NCBI RefSeq assembly: GCF_037414475.1
Contig: NZ_CP147913.1
Coordinates: forward strand, 2,542,001 to 2,606,000
Origin: Myxococcus stipitatus
GTDB taxonomy: Bacteria > Myxococcota > Myxococcia > Myxococcales > Myxococcaceae
Length of the DNA stretch: 64,000 bases
Direction: 5' to 3'
The notes under the pieces are model-generated. The model was not told the DNA's origin, did not search any database, and worked only from the letters and a program-made list of their open reading frames with translations. The translations under genes were made by a program, and so were the position numbers. Below are positions 9,073-19,008 of the stretch, piece after piece. Within the stretch, counting starts at the first letter, position 1; each line of letters opens with the position of its first letter.

Positions 9073-9204
9073 ATGAAGAAGCCTGCTCGTACGAAGCGCG
9101 CGAAGACGCTCAAGGTCAGGGTGCGCGTTCTGAAGGTGTCCGCGCTCAAGGCCTTCGAGACCGGCGTGTCTCACGTCTCGTCCATCTCCAACTATTCGAA
9201 GTAG
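9073..9204 (+). CDS. 43-aa basic orphan peptide, possible peptide precursor
   Basis: A strong AGGAGG sits seven bases before the ATG at 9073, the best ribosome-binding site in this part of the window. The peptide begins MKKPARTKRAKTLKVRVRV, is strongly basic in its first half and ends in a Ser-rich tail SHVSSISNYSK. That split (charged leader-like half, hydroxyl-rich tail) resembles precursors of ribosomally made modified peptides, but no modification enzyme is adjacent. The neighbours are the GH15 gene upstream and an IS256 element about 115 bp downstream, which could have removed partner genes. Function unknown. Confidence 0.5.
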   Translation: MKKPARTKRAKTLKVRVRVLKVSALKAFETGVSHVSSISNYSK

Positions 9205-9320
9205 CGGTCTTCCAGGCACGACATGGGACTCCAGTCAGGCGTCGTGCTCCTCGAGATGGCCAGGGGAGTCTCCATCCTTCAGACCCGCAGGGCGCTGATG
9301 GAGATTCGGGGGATCCCTTT

Positions 9321-10684
9321 GGTCAAGTCCCGAATCGTGTGTAGTTGGTCCGGAGGGGGAACGGGGGAGGAAAGCTCCTTGGCGGCATCATTCAGGGGTG
9401 TCTGGGTTTGAAGTCAGCAGGGCCATGTCGAGGTAGCGGCGGTCATCCCAGATGCCGGTGACTTCGAGGGCGACGGCGGTGATGAGGCGCAGAGCGCTGG
9501 CGCGGTCCGGGAAGGCGCCCACGGAGCGGATGCGGCGCTTCACCTCTCCGTGGAGTCGCTCCAGGCCGTTGGTGCTGCGAAGCCGCTTCCAGTGAGCCTT
9601 GGTGAAGGAGAAGAAGCAGGTGGCGGAGGCAAAGCCCTCGCGCAGGCACTCCATGGCCTCGGGGACCTGGCGTCCCAGGCCGGACTGGAGGGCCTCCAGG
9701 CGCTTCCTAGCATCCTGGAGAGAGGGGGCCTCGAAGACGGCCGAGGTCTCCTTGCCGAGCCGTCCTCGCAGCCGCCAGGGGGCCTTGGCGAGGACGTTCC
9801 GGGTGAGGTGCACCGTGCACCGCTGGAGCTGGGCCTCGGGAAGAGACTGCCGGGCCGCGGCGGACAGCCCCGTGTGCCCGTCGGCGATGACAAGCCGCAC
9901 ACCCCTCAGTCCTCGCTCGAGCAGTTGGCGAAGCAGCTAAAGCCAGGAGTCCTGCGACTCACTGCCCCCCAGCGTCACGGCCAACAGGTGCCGGTGCCCG
10001 TCCTCGCCCACACCGTAGGCCACCAGGGCCGAGACGTTCTGCACCGTGCGCGCCCACCTCGCATCCAGGAAGGTGGCATCCAGGTAGAGGTAGGGGAAGG
10101 CCTGGGTGAGGGGCTGAGTGCGCAGGCCCTCCACCTTCTCCTCGAGAGACTTCGTCACCCGACTCACCGTCGAGCGCGAAACCTCCTCGCCCATGAGCGC
10201 TCGTGTCACCCGGCCCATCTTCCTCGTGGAGACGCCCTGCACGTACGCGCTGGTAATCGCCTCGTCGAGCTCCTCGCTGCGCCGCTTGTAGCGGCCCAGC
10301 ACGGCCTCCGCTGAGCCACTGGCCCTCGTCCGGGGCACGGCCACCTCCAGGTGCCCCATGGACGTCAGCAGGCCGCGGAGGTAGCTGCCGTTGCGCTGGT
10401 CCTTGCGCCCCGCCACCTGCTGCCAGCGCCCCGCTCCCACCAGGCCCCGAATCTCCTCCTCCAGCAGCATCTCCAGCGTCATGCGGATGGCTCCCAGGAA
10501 GAGCGCGCGCACGTCGGTGCGCACCTCCTCGTGCGAGGGCGCGGCAAACTCGGTATCGTCCACGTCGGGGAACTCCTCGGCCTCCTCGCCAAAGGAGGAC
10601 CATCTCGGTTTGGTTTCACCGAGGAGCTTCCCTCTTTCCCGCTCGTCCTTCCTCGCCGTCTACACACTTATAGGGACACGACCC
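9321..10684 (-). mobile_element. IS256-family insertion sequence (about 1.36 kb)
   Basis: The ends align as imperfect inverted repeats: GGTCAAGTCCCGAATCGTGT at 9321 and, inward from 10684 on the minus strand, GGTCGTGTCCCTATAAGTGT. Between them lies one transposase frame occupying nearly the whole element. No target duplication is apparent. The right end lies only six bases from the stop codon of the RHS gene. Related ends occur alone at 6525, 43787 and 47300. Confidence 0.75.
9388..10563 (-). pseudogene. IS256-family (mutator-type) transposase with one in-frame TAG
   Basis: Read from 10563 to 9388 the frame encodes a 391-residue mutator-type DDE transposase apart from one TAG at 9939-9937 (SWL-stop-LLRQLLERG). 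The N-terminal domain includes QRNGSYLRGLLTSMG. The catalytic residues are D in YLYLDATFLDAR, D in VIADGHTG and E in STNGLERLHGEVKRR. Both halves are undamaged and in the same frame, so this is a point nonsense change or a recoded stop. It parallels the TAG in istA of the unrelated IS21 element at the left of the window. Confidence 0.85.
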
Positions 10685-10690
10685 TGACAA

Positions 10691-13600
10691 TCATGGACCG
10701 CCACGTTGAAGACGTTTGCGGAGCTCCCAATATTCCAGCAGCCTGGGATCGACCGGCTCAGGAGGGCCGACGGACCAGTCTTTGCACGAGAGGCCGCAAG
10801 GCTGGGGGGTACTAAACATCTTTTCATACTGCCGGCGAGCCTCCATTTCCCATTGCTCAGCCCGTTCCCTCTCCCGCGCAGGGCTGAGGTCCGTGGCGTC
10901 CAACAGAATACGCCAGGGGGAGTTAGGTTTCAGAACGGGAGGCGTAGAGTTCTTTGACTCCAGGGAACAGGCAATCTCGGGCCAGGAGCAAACATCGCGC
11001 ACCTTGGGGTCACGCACGGGGCCAGTGTCAGAGCTGTCAGTGTCAGAGCTGTCAGTGTCAGGACCTCCGTTGAATAGCCACTGCCAAATAGTCGCGCCTC
11101 CTCCGAGCAGAAAGGCGCCTTGCGATGGCACTGCCCCAAATCCACCTCCCGAACCAAACGCCACAGACGGCTCGGTTTGCGACAAGAGAGCATCAAGAAA
11201 ATCCGCCGACTCAGTGGCACGGCGAACGAAGCGCGTACTCACATAGATGGTCTCGCCGTACGCGTCAAAAGTCGACATAGCGGCATCATTTACCCATACA
11301 CCATCGACCGCTGTGAACTTACCAAAACCAAGCCCTTCCGCACGCGAGCCGCGGCCGCCGCTTGTGCCATTAAAGTACAGACCGCAAAGAGCACATCCAT
11401 TACTGCCGAATCGGCGTGAAGGCGCAAATGGCGCTGGGTTCCATGGATCAGGAGTCTCGGTTAGTATTTTTCCAGTCGGATCGGCGTTGTTGATCGGATC
11501 GTTGGCAGCAAAGGCATAAGGGTTGTAGCCATTGGCATCATCGAACAGTGGATCGCGACTGAGGAAGCGGCCGATGACCGGATCGTACAGACGCGCACCG
11601 AGGCGATTGACGCCGAATGCGGCCAGCAAATCACCTCCGTTCCATTGCTCGCGCGTGTAGTCCGTCGAAGCCGGCGAGGCCCCCGTAGGGTTCTTGGTCT
11701 CGCCGAACGGCTGGTAGTCAACCGTCTGCACGAACTCGCCGGTCTCGTCGATAACGAAGCGGGTACCGCGCCCTTCCGCGAAGGCAAAGGTCCAGTTGCC
11801 GGTCGGTCCATGGCGCGTGGCGACCGCCCCTGGGACAGGAATCGTGCGGAGATTGGCGAGAACTCCACCCTCCCTGCGTTGCGCCATCATTCCACCAAAA
11901 TATTTGTCCTGCTGTCGGGTATCGCTTGACGTTTGGCTGCTGAGCACCAGTCGCTGCACAGCGCCGAATGCATCGTAGTCGTACGTTGCCACGCTGCTGC
12001 CCTGCGCGATCTGACGCACTTGGCCACCGGGGAAGTAGCTAGATGTGCGCGTGCCATTGCTACGGCTTGGCATCTTCATGATGTTGCCGACGGCATCGTA
12101 CTCGACATTGCACACTGCGGCAGGCGTATCAGCCCCATACGCGATGCTGCAAATGCGATCAAGATCCGCCGCCATGTAACTCAGAGTAACTCCCCCCGCG
12201 TCGGACTGGCCTGTCTTGAATCCAAACGGATCGAATGTGAATCCCAAATCAGTCAGATTGCCCAAGGGGTCGACAACAACCCCATAGGTATTCACTCTGG
12301 CGCCCGTTGAGGGGTTGAATGAATCCTGCAGCGCGAGACGCCCCTTCCTGTCGTAGTTACGAATAGTGACAAGGTCCTTCGTCAAGGCGCCATCAATGTA
12401 CTCGTGACGGATTCGTTCCCGACCTGCCGGATCAAAGGAAGCTGTCATTCCGGTTCCTGCAACCGGCGCAAAGGAAATCTCGCGGGAATGCAGTGTGGGT
12501 GTGGTGATCTTCAGGTCCTGGATCAGACGACGTCCCGTCTCGGCAAACACGGCATTGAACGTCGCCAAACCGAAATTCGCCTGACGGACCCGCCCAAACA
12601 CGTCAACGTCGCCATTCATGGGTGCCTTGAACAGACTCTGGCTTGTGGCGCCATCGGTATAGGTGACCGCGCGCGGGCGCGCCGCCGAGTCGTAGCCGTA
12701 GTCCACCCTCTCGTCGGCGAAGTTGCGGTCGGGCAGCAACAGATGCAGTGCCTGCAGGGAGCCGTCACCATGCAACTGATTCTTCTGCACGTACACCTTG
12801 ACCGGGCTGACCGTGGTATCGCTGAACACCTGCGTATTGACTCGGCCCAAGCCATCATAGCTAAAGAACACCGAGCTCGTTCTTGCGGTTGCCTTGGCCA
12901 AGCGGCCCAAGACGTTGGTTGCTGTGACCTGAGGCGTTGTGTTGTTGAACGCCTGGTCGTAGACCAATTCCTTCACCGTCTCCAGGATGGTCACAAGATT
13001 GTTCTGGTCTTCGCTGTGCACCAACCGTCCGAGCGCGTCATAATTATTGATGGTGCGCTTGTCTATGGTGCTTCCCGTGGTGGTGTCGGTCCACTGGACC
13101 TGAGTCAGTTGGTTCCACGTGTCGTAGTTTCGGAACTGCGGCGCACTGCCCGGCTCGTCAAGCTTGACGACCTGGCCGAGCGAATCGTAGTGCCACGTGG
13201 TGCTCACCGGGCTTGAGTTAGAGAATGGGTCCTGGAGTCGGGTCAATTTCGTGCGGCGGCCCAACGCGTCATAGTCGAAGGTCGTGACATCAATAACAGG
13301 ACTATTCAGCCCTTGCGTTGATGTTCTCACCAACTGTCCAACAGCGTTGAATTGCGAGCTCGTTATCATTTTCTCCTGAGCAGATCCAGCGAGGCTGGAC
13401 GCTGCATCGCGCATCTCCCAGACTTCCACATTACTGAAAAACAGGTGGCGGAAGCATGTTGGATACACCTCATTGGCTTCGTCGGTAGCCATTGAGGGGA
13501 ATACGACGCCGCCGGTGAGACTCAGCGTCTGCCTTCCTCGCCCACGGATCGTACACAGGGGCGTGCCATCGGCATTGAATGCCCAGGTCGTACCATAGGC

Positions 13601-16600
13601 AGTCGATAACGATTCATCTGCCGGGTGCGGATCGACTTCGAATTCCACGCGCCCTTGCAGGTCGTAGGTGCGCTGGCCGGTCACCAGAATCTTGTTGGAG
13701 TAATCCGCGCCCAGCTGCACATCCGTGCGCGTAGGACGCCCCAGCTCGTCAAAGTACGTCGTGCCCGTGCGTCCGGCGGCCGTTGCAACCGTCGCCGGGT
13801 CTACTGGATCTGTAAACACCTTTTGCTCCACACGACGGCCCCCCGACTCCCCAACTGCGAAACCAAGATAGCGCAGCGATGACAGCGAGCCTTGACTGCC
13901 GCCCGAGGGCGTCACCAGCGTTTGCAGCACGCGGCCGAAACCGTCGTATGTGGAACCAGTCCGCGCACCATTAGGATCAGTGGTACCCAACACCTGGAGC
14001 GTAACTGGATCATACTCGATGGCGGTCGCCAGCTTCGGGATACCGCCCGATGCATCGGTTGCAGTACCCGTGCGCACCAAATTGAACGAATCGTATGAGA
14101 ACGTCTCCGTGCGGGTCGCACCGTCATCGCGTACCTTCGTCAGCGTTTTAATATTGCCAAAGGCATCATAGGTCGCATCGAAGCGGCGAATATCGCTCTT
14201 CCCCGCAGCATCTGGAATCGGCTCACCGTTCTCGTCCAGCCGCGAGGCAATCTGTGCGGTCACAAAACCGTGACTGACCTGTCCGACCGGGAGGCTATCG
14301 TACTCCGTCGTGGACCTCGACAATATCATCGGCGCGTTGGCGCAGTTGGTGACTATGCGCGTGGCCGGGGCATTCAGCATCCGCGGTCCGGGCGTGGTCG
14401 ACACTGACGTTGCATAGGTCGTCTGGGCGCACAGGTCATCGTTAGCTCTCGCCAGGTCGTTCTCATCACGGACCTGAGTGATGCGGCCGAGGCCATCCGT
14501 TGCTTCCACCGACGAGCGGGTCCGTACGGTGCTACTGACGACATTCGGATCCGACGTTCCCGGCGTCCCTTGCCAGGAAAGGACCTTTTTCTGGAACACA
14601 AAGCCGCGCCGGACACACTCATCATTCGGACTCAGTGCGTTGGCAAGCGAGGCCGTGTAGTCGTAGGGATACATCATCTCGACGCATGCCTCCTTCTTGC
14701 CCGAGGCCTGGCCAGGGGCCAGCAGACGCGCATCCCAATCGTAATGGGTCCCACGGATACGTCGGGAGTCGTTGGCGATATTCACGGTGAGGAATGCCCA
14801 TGGGTCACCACCGGCGATGTCACCGCTCACAGTGGTGACGTCGCTGATTCGCCCAGTCGTCAAATATCGCCTGAAGCGGGCTTCGGCATCGCTGCCGACC
14901 GCGAACGGTGCCAATCCGTAGATATCAGTTATCGTGGCCACTCCCTTGGGAGGCGAACCTGGTTGCGTTGTGGCCATCGTCACCCTGCGCCCATAGCCGG
15001 GGAATACGAACCGGTCCTGAACCGAATCGAAGACCATCCTGGCGTTGCCGTGGGCGTGCAGCACCGTCGCGGCGCGCAGTACTTGCGGAGAAGCAGAGTC
15101 CGTCGTCAGTTCCGCCCCCACGACAATCTCCGGATACGGCACATTGTGATGGGTGCTGGCATCGACCTTGGCCGACTGATAACTCAGACGGGTGGCCATG
15201 CCGTAGCCGTTGTCGATCCTGATGAGACGGCCGGCCTGAGGAACGCTGGCGAAGGAACCGATCTCGAATTGCTGGATAGGCGACTTCAGCTGATACACCT
15301 CCAGCGTCTTCCCGATGTTGTTCATCTCAACAATCTCAGGCTGTCCATCGCCATCCAGATCGTAGAGCCCGGCATCGGTACCGGCGATGCCGTCCCCGCC
15401 GGGGCACGAAGAGAACTCTCTCGCGAGGTCCAGCCCAGTAGGAACGCTCAACGGTTTCAACGGAGTGAAGCCGGTGCCGGTGCCGAAACTGACGCTCCAA
15501 GTTCCAAAATACTCTGAGACATAGTCCGGGAGGCCATCTCCATTGATGTCGCGCAGCGCCTGCGTCCGCAGTGTGTTGTAACTCCCGGTAGGGGAGACAT
15601 CGCAACCTCTCGGCTCGGAGGTCCCCTTGGCCGTGGTCACCATGTCGGTGTGGACGCCGGACAGCGCGGCGGGCAGTTCGATCTTCACATCAGCGAAGGG
15701 ATGATCCGGATTACCGGTGCCCAGCGCAGCAGAAGATACAAAGGCATGCGTACTCACGTCCCGCCCGTCCGTTGCCAATGCCGAGGTGACGCGGTCGACA
15801 ATTCCATCGCCATTGACATCCTCGAAGCCACAGGTCTGGTAGATGGTGGCATTGGATGTATCGCCTGGAGCGGCCTCCCAACGCCCCAGGCCACAGCCGG
15901 TCGCGAGCGGGGTCGGCGCCTCGAACGTGAGGCTGCCAGATGCCCCGGCTTCAATGTGCACACCCGCCGAGTTGTATAGGACCTCGACACCTCTCGGACT
16001 CGACAGGTCAACCCCGGCCCCTTGCCGAACAACGAAAGTGCCCACAGGCGCGTCTCCGACAGGCGCAGGCACTGGACTGACGTTGTACACATCAGGGCCT
16101 ACGTCGTAAACAAAGTCAGGGTAGCCGTCGCCATTGATGTCTTTCAGCTCCCATAGGGCAAGCGTCGCCTGGGCTGCTTGGGTACGAGTCACCAGCGCAG
16201 TCTCGAGAGCTGGGCACAGACCTACGAGCGGAGTGATCCAGCCTTCAAATTCCGTCAAGACAAAACACTGCAACGCTCCCTGTGTGGCAACGGTCAAGTT
16301 CATTTCCAAGGGGATATATGATCCCCCCCACTTATCGCCGAGGGCGTTCCTTATGGCCGCAAGCGAAATTCTACGCTCGATGGTAATGCTCTTTCGCGGA
16401 TCGTTCGGATCCGGTGTGTTCAAAAGAACGAGCCAGTAATCAAAGGATGCCGTGGCATCGATGAAGTCCATCCGTCCATCGCCATTGACGTCGATGTGCT
16501 TTTTCCACGTACGCACAAAGGTTCGCACTGGCTTGGCGTAGGCACTGAAAGACGAAGACACATCCCATATTCCATATCGAGATTCGAATTCACCAGCAGG

Positions 16601-17944
16601 TGAGATTGTCTCTGACATTTCCGGGCCGACCCTAGGCAGGTCGAACAGTGCATTGACGAAACTAGAGTGACCACGGACTGCTGAGGACGGGAGGTTACGG
16701 TAGATGGATGTGCCCGCCTTGATCTCCGGTCTGCCGTCGCCGTCGAGATCGACGAATGCCTGCTTAGTGCTCAGCTCCCTCGTCCCACTACTCGTTGACC
16801 GCGAGGTAGTGAAACTTAGCCCATGGCTAAAGACGGAGGTATCGTTCACGCCGATGCTCTGCGTCTTCTGATACGTAATCACACCGTCGTTATCGCTGAG
16901 TGTGCCATAGCTATACGTGGCAACCGGCAGCGTCACGTTGCGCTCCGGCTTGCCCTGCTGACCGACCATCGTCACCTTCTGCAACTGTGGTCGTTGCGTG
17001 TCAGGATCGGTCTGATAGGTGAAGTCGTAACGGCGCAGGGACACTTCCGCATCTGCGCAGGTTGCCCGGCTGTCAACGCTGATCGAGGCCAGCTTTTGAA
17101 ACCGAGCCAGCACCGTGCTGCCCAGGACCGACATCGACAACGGCGTCGTCGTTGGGGCATCGTAATTGAACTGAATCTTGTTCTTGAAGCAACTGGGACT
17201 CACGGAGCTCTGGTTGTAGACCACGCTCTTCAGGTTGATCGATAGCCCAGTACCACCACCGGGCAGGGCCGGTGCGCCGAATGTGTACTCAAGATGCACC
17301 ATGCCGGCCATGCCGGTGATGTTGCGAAGCAGGTATAGGTTGCCGTTGTCCAATCGACTGCCCGCGCCCCCGCCCTGCGCGGAGAATTCGTAGGTCAGCC
17401 CATTACCGTCGTAGACCAGCAGCGTGCTCTCGCCGCTAGCGCGCACTTCCAACTGCGCGTCCTCGCGCGCCACCCAGGCGGTGCCCTCAGCATTAAGGAG
17501 CAGGTCGGTACGCCCGCCGCCCAAGGTCAGGGTCAGAGACTCAGGCAGGGGAAGCGGAGCGGAGGACGGAGGAGCGTCAGGAGCGGGAAATGTCCCTGGC
17601 TTCGGGCGGCGATAGGCCAGCGACTTGCTGCGGACGATGGTCGACAGCGGCACATCCCAGCCCAGGCCGGCGGCGCCAACCTGATTGCCGCCATACATGA
17701 CCTGCACGGGGATCGGCAGACCGCCGCGCGACTCCGGCAGGCTCAGCGGAATCGAGGCGTCGTAGGCGCCGACCGCGTTCGTTGAACCCGCGAAACCGGT
17801 ATCCGAAGCCTGGGCTGCATAGTGCGTTCCCATAACCGGCGCCAACTGGGCGAAGACCGGCCATGGCAAACAGCACGCCAGTAGCAAGACCATCCCCCTA
17901 TTCAATCCCAGCCAGCCCAGCCACTGCTCAGTTTTAGTCGACAC
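10691..17944 (-). CDS. Very large secreted SpvB/FG-GAP/RHS (YD-repeat) protein
   Basis: 2417 aa. The GTG at 17944 is chosen because GAGGAG lies six bases upstream; it leads to an export signal with hydrophobic core MVLLLACCLPWPVFA. The order then is an SpvB/TcaC-like N-terminal region (from DASIPLSLPESRGG), at least six FG-GAP/VCBS-type motifs (DLDGDGRPEI, DVNGDGRMDF, DINGDGYPDF, DVNGDGIVDR, DINGDGLPDY, DLDGDGQPEI), many YD repeats, and the RHS core RLGARLYDPVIGRFLSRDPL then NGYNPYAFAANDPINNADPT. The last 257 residues (10691-11464) are the polymorphic C-terminal region, normally the toxin, which I do not recognise. Base composition looks less GC-rich than neighbouring genes, which suggests acquisition by transfer. 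No immunity gene sits immediately downstream because the IS256 element begins there. Confidence 0.9.
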   Translation of the reverse strand: MSTKTEQWLGWLGLNRGMVLLLACCLPWPVFAQLAPVMGTHYAAQASDTGFAGSTNAVGAYDASIPLSLPESRGGLPIPVQVMYGGNQVGAAGLGWDVPLSTIVRSKSLAYRRPKPGTFPAPDAPPSSAPLPLPESLTLTLGGGRTDLLLNAEGTAWVAREDAQLEVRASGESTLLVYDGNGLTYEFSAQGGGAGSRLDNGNLYLLRNITGMAGMVHLEYTFGAPALPGGGTGLSINLKSVVYNQSSVSPSCFKNKIQFNYDAPTTTPLSMSVLGSTVLARFQKLASISVDSRATCADAEVSLRRYDFTYQTDPDTQRPQLQKVTMVGQQGKPERNVTLPVATYSYGTLSDNDGVITYQKTQSIGVNDTSVFSHGLSFTTSRSTSSGTRELSTKQAFVDLDGDGRPEIKAGTSIYRNLPSSAVRGHSSFVNALFDLPRVGPEMSETISPAGEFESRYGIWDVSSSFSAYAKPVRTFVRTWKKHIDVNGDGRMDFIDATASFDYWLVLLNTPDPNDPRKSITIERRISLAAIRNALGDKWGGSYIPLEMNLTVATQGALQCFVLTEFEGWITPLVGLCPALETALVTRTQAAQATLALWELKDINGDGYPDFVYDVGPDVYNVSPVPAPVGDAPVGTFVVRQGAGVDLSSPRGVEVLYNSAGVHIEAGASGSLTFEAPTPLATGCGLGRWEAAPGDTSNATIYQTCGFEDVNGDGIVDRVTSALATDGRDVSTHAFVSSAALGTGNPDHPFADVKIELPAALSGVHTDMVTTAKGTSEPRGCDVSPTGSYNTLRTQALRDINGDGLPDYVSEYFGTWSVSFGTGTGFTPLKPLSVPTGLDLAREFSSCPGGDGIAGTDAGLYDLDGDGQPEIVEMNNIGKTLEVYQLKSPIQQFEIGSFASVPQAGRLIRIDNGYGMATRLSYQSAKVDASTHHNVPYPEIVVGAELTTDSASPQVLRAATVLHAHGNARMVFDSVQDRFVFPGYGRRVTMATTQPGSPPKGVATITDIYGLAPFAVGSDAEARFRRYLTTGRISDVTTVSGDIAGGDPWAFLTVNIANDSRRIRGTHYDWDARLLAPGQASGKKEACVEMMYPYDYTASLANALSPNDECVRRGFVFQKKVLSWQGTPGTSDPNVVSSTVRTRSSVEATDGLGRITQVRDENDLARANDDLCAQTTYATSVSTTPGPRMLNAPATRIVTNCANAPMILSRSTTEYDSLPVGQVSHGFVTAQIASRLDENGEPIPDAAGKSDIRRFDATYDAFGNIKTLTKVRDDGATRTETFSYDSFNLVRTGTATDASGGIPKLATAIEYDPVTLQVLGTTDPNGARTGSTYDGFGRVLQTLVTPSGGSQGSLSSLRYLGFAVGESGGRRVEQKVFTDPVDPATVATAAGRTGTTYFDELGRPTRTDVQLGADYSNKILVTGQRTYDLQGRVEFEVDPHPADESLSTAYGTTWAFNADGTPLCTIRGRGRQTLSLTGGVVFPSMATDEANEVYPTCFRHLFFSNVEVWEMRDAASSLAGSAQEKMITSSQFNAVGQLVRTSTQGLNSPVIDVTTFDYDALGRRTKLTRLQDPFSNSSPVSTTWHYDSLGQVVKLDEPGSAPQFRNYDTWNQLTQVQWTDTTTGSTIDKRTINNYDALGRLVHSEDQNNLVTILETVKELVYDQAFNNTTPQVTATNVLGRLAKATARTSSVFFSYDGLGRVNTQVFSDTTVSPVKVYVQKNQLHGDGSLQALHLLLPDRNFADERVDYGYDSAARPRAVTYTDGATSQSLFKAPMNGDVDVFGRVRQANFGLATFNAVFAETGRRLIQDLKITTPTLHSREISFAPVAGTGMTASFDPAGRERIRHEYIDGALTKDLVTIRNYDRKGRLALQDSFNPSTGARVNTYGVVVDPLGNLTDLGFTFDPFGFKTGQSDAGGVTLSYMAADLDRICSIAYGADTPAAVCNVEYDAVGNIMKMPSRSNGTRTSSYFPGGQVRQIAQGSSVATYDYDAFGAVQRLVLSSQTSSDTRQQDKYFGGMMAQRREGGVLANLRTIPVPGAVATRHGPTGNWTFAFAEGRGTRFVIDETGEFVQTVDYQPFGETKNPTGASPASTDYTREQWNGGDLLAAFGVNRLGARLYDPVIGRFLSRDPLFDDANGYNPYAFAANDPINNADPTGKILTETPDPWNPAPFAPSRRFGSNGCALCGLYFNGTSGGRGSRAEGLGFGKFTAVDGVWVNDAAMSTFDAYGETIYVSTRFVRRATESADFLDALLSQTEPSVAFGSGGGFGAVPSQGAFLLGGGATIWQWLFNGGPDTDSSDTDSSDTGPVRDPKVRDVCSWPEIACSLESKNSTPPVLKPNSPWRILLDATDLSPARERERAEQWEMEARRQYEKMFSTPQPCGLSCKDWSVGPPEPVDPRLLEYWELRKRLQRGGP
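11024..11061 (+). repeat. 15-bp tandem repeat in the RHS C-terminal region
   Basis: Unit AGTGTCAGAGCTGTC repeated 2.5 times, in frame with the RHS gene and encoding DTDSSDTDSSDTGP on the minus strand. It probably forms a flexible acidic/Ser linker in the variable C-terminal domain. Confidence 0.8.
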
Positions 17945-18289
17945 ATGCCACTCCTCGGACAATGATTCCTCTCAGGCGCTCTGCGCCTGAACGCGCGAGG
18001 GTTGGAGGCCCTAGCCCAAGCACTCCGACCTTTGCCCTTGAGACGTGCACCCCGCGAAATCCTTGAGCGCGACCTTTAAGAGAAATACGCCGACAAGAAT
18101 CTTCTGCCCTGCTCGGTGTTGCCTCTGTAGGGAAGTAACATCACGGAACGCACGACTGCCCACCCACCTGCGAGCAAGCCAATATGGCTGGAGAACCATC
18201 GAGGGCAGTGCGCTGCCCGGCAGAACTGGCGCCGGCGCACTACCGGGCCTGTACCGCACCTGATTGTTGAGACACCAGATTGGTAGTAA
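17945..18289. other. Upstream region of the RHS gene; no gene seen
   Basis: Contains the ribosome-binding site of the RHS gene at its left end and the outer end of an IS3-type transposase relic at its right. No coding frame is convincing. Confidence 0.4.
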
Positions 18290-18530
18290 TTAGGCCGCTT
18301 GCCGTTGCATGAAGTCCCGCCGTGCTTGATTCGGCGAGAGGAAGTCGTGGCGCTCCAGCAGCCAGTGTTCGTTGTACTGGCGAACCCAGTCGAGCAGTGC
18401 CTGGCGGAGTGCCTCCACGGTTTCGAACGAGCGCACCCAGAGGCGTTGCTCCTTGAGGGTCCGGATGAAGCGCTCAGCACAGCCGTTGCCTTCGGGGCTA
18501 CGGACGAAGGAGGGGCTGGAGCCCGCTCCC
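18290..18530 (-). pseudogene. IS3-type transposase (integrase core), C-terminal fragment
   Basis: About 80 codons with the IS3-type OrfB ending: SPEGNGCAERFIRTLKEQ followed by FETVEALRQALLDWVRQYNE and a normal stop (RQAA-TAA). The glutamate of the DDE triad is in GCAERFIRTLKE. The upstream two thirds are missing; the frame is cut where the IS21-derived miniature element starts at 18535, but no matching 5' part lies on the other side. The loss therefore involved deletion, not just insertion. Confidence 0.7.
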
Positions 18531-18534
18531 AGGT

Positions 18535-18964
18535 GGAGACAACCTTCAAGAAGCGCGGGTCTTCGAACCACGCGAGCGCGGAGATGCGCGGGATTGGAGG
18601 GTCGCGCAGGGGCGCTCGAGGTGCCGAAAATTAGCGTCAGGGATGCCTTGGGCCACGCAGGATTTCTCGAGCGGAAGAGCTGAGCGCTCAGGAGGACATC
18701 CGGGGCGCCGGGTGAATGGCCCTTGAAGCGCCTCTCCATCCGCCATCACGGACCGTCCCGTGCACAAGAGATTGTTCGGCCGCATCACCGGCAAGTCTCG
18801 CCGCTCCGAACGGGCCCAAGAACTCGACGCGGCCTGATTCAACCCCGCCGCAACACTGTCAGCCGGCAAGAGTCGCGCTCTCGAGATCGCGCTGCCGGCC
18901 GTCTCTCTTCCGGCGCTCCTGGCTCACGCGATCAAAACGCCGCGCCTTTTCAAGATCGTCTCCA
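18535..18964 (-). repeat. 430-bp IS21-derived miniature element, copy 1
   Basis: Both ends match the IS21 terminal repeats (TGGAGACAACCTTCAAGAAG at 18535; TGGAGACGATCTTGAAAAGG inward from 18964). Inside are only the non-coding right-end region and the last istB codons (ITGKSRRSERAQELDAA plus stop). The same internal junction and exactly the same length occur at 27871-28300 in inverted orientation. This therefore looks like a mobilisable miniature derivative rather than a random remnant. Confidence 0.75.
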
Positions 18965-19008
18965 GTGGCGCAACTCGACAAACGCGTCTCCTCGCGTATC
19001 ATCCATCG

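Noticed and set aside
122..10684. Target-site duplications of the IS21 and IS256 elements
   Set aside because: Flanking 4-9 bases on both sides were compared; no direct repeat was found, so none is claimed.
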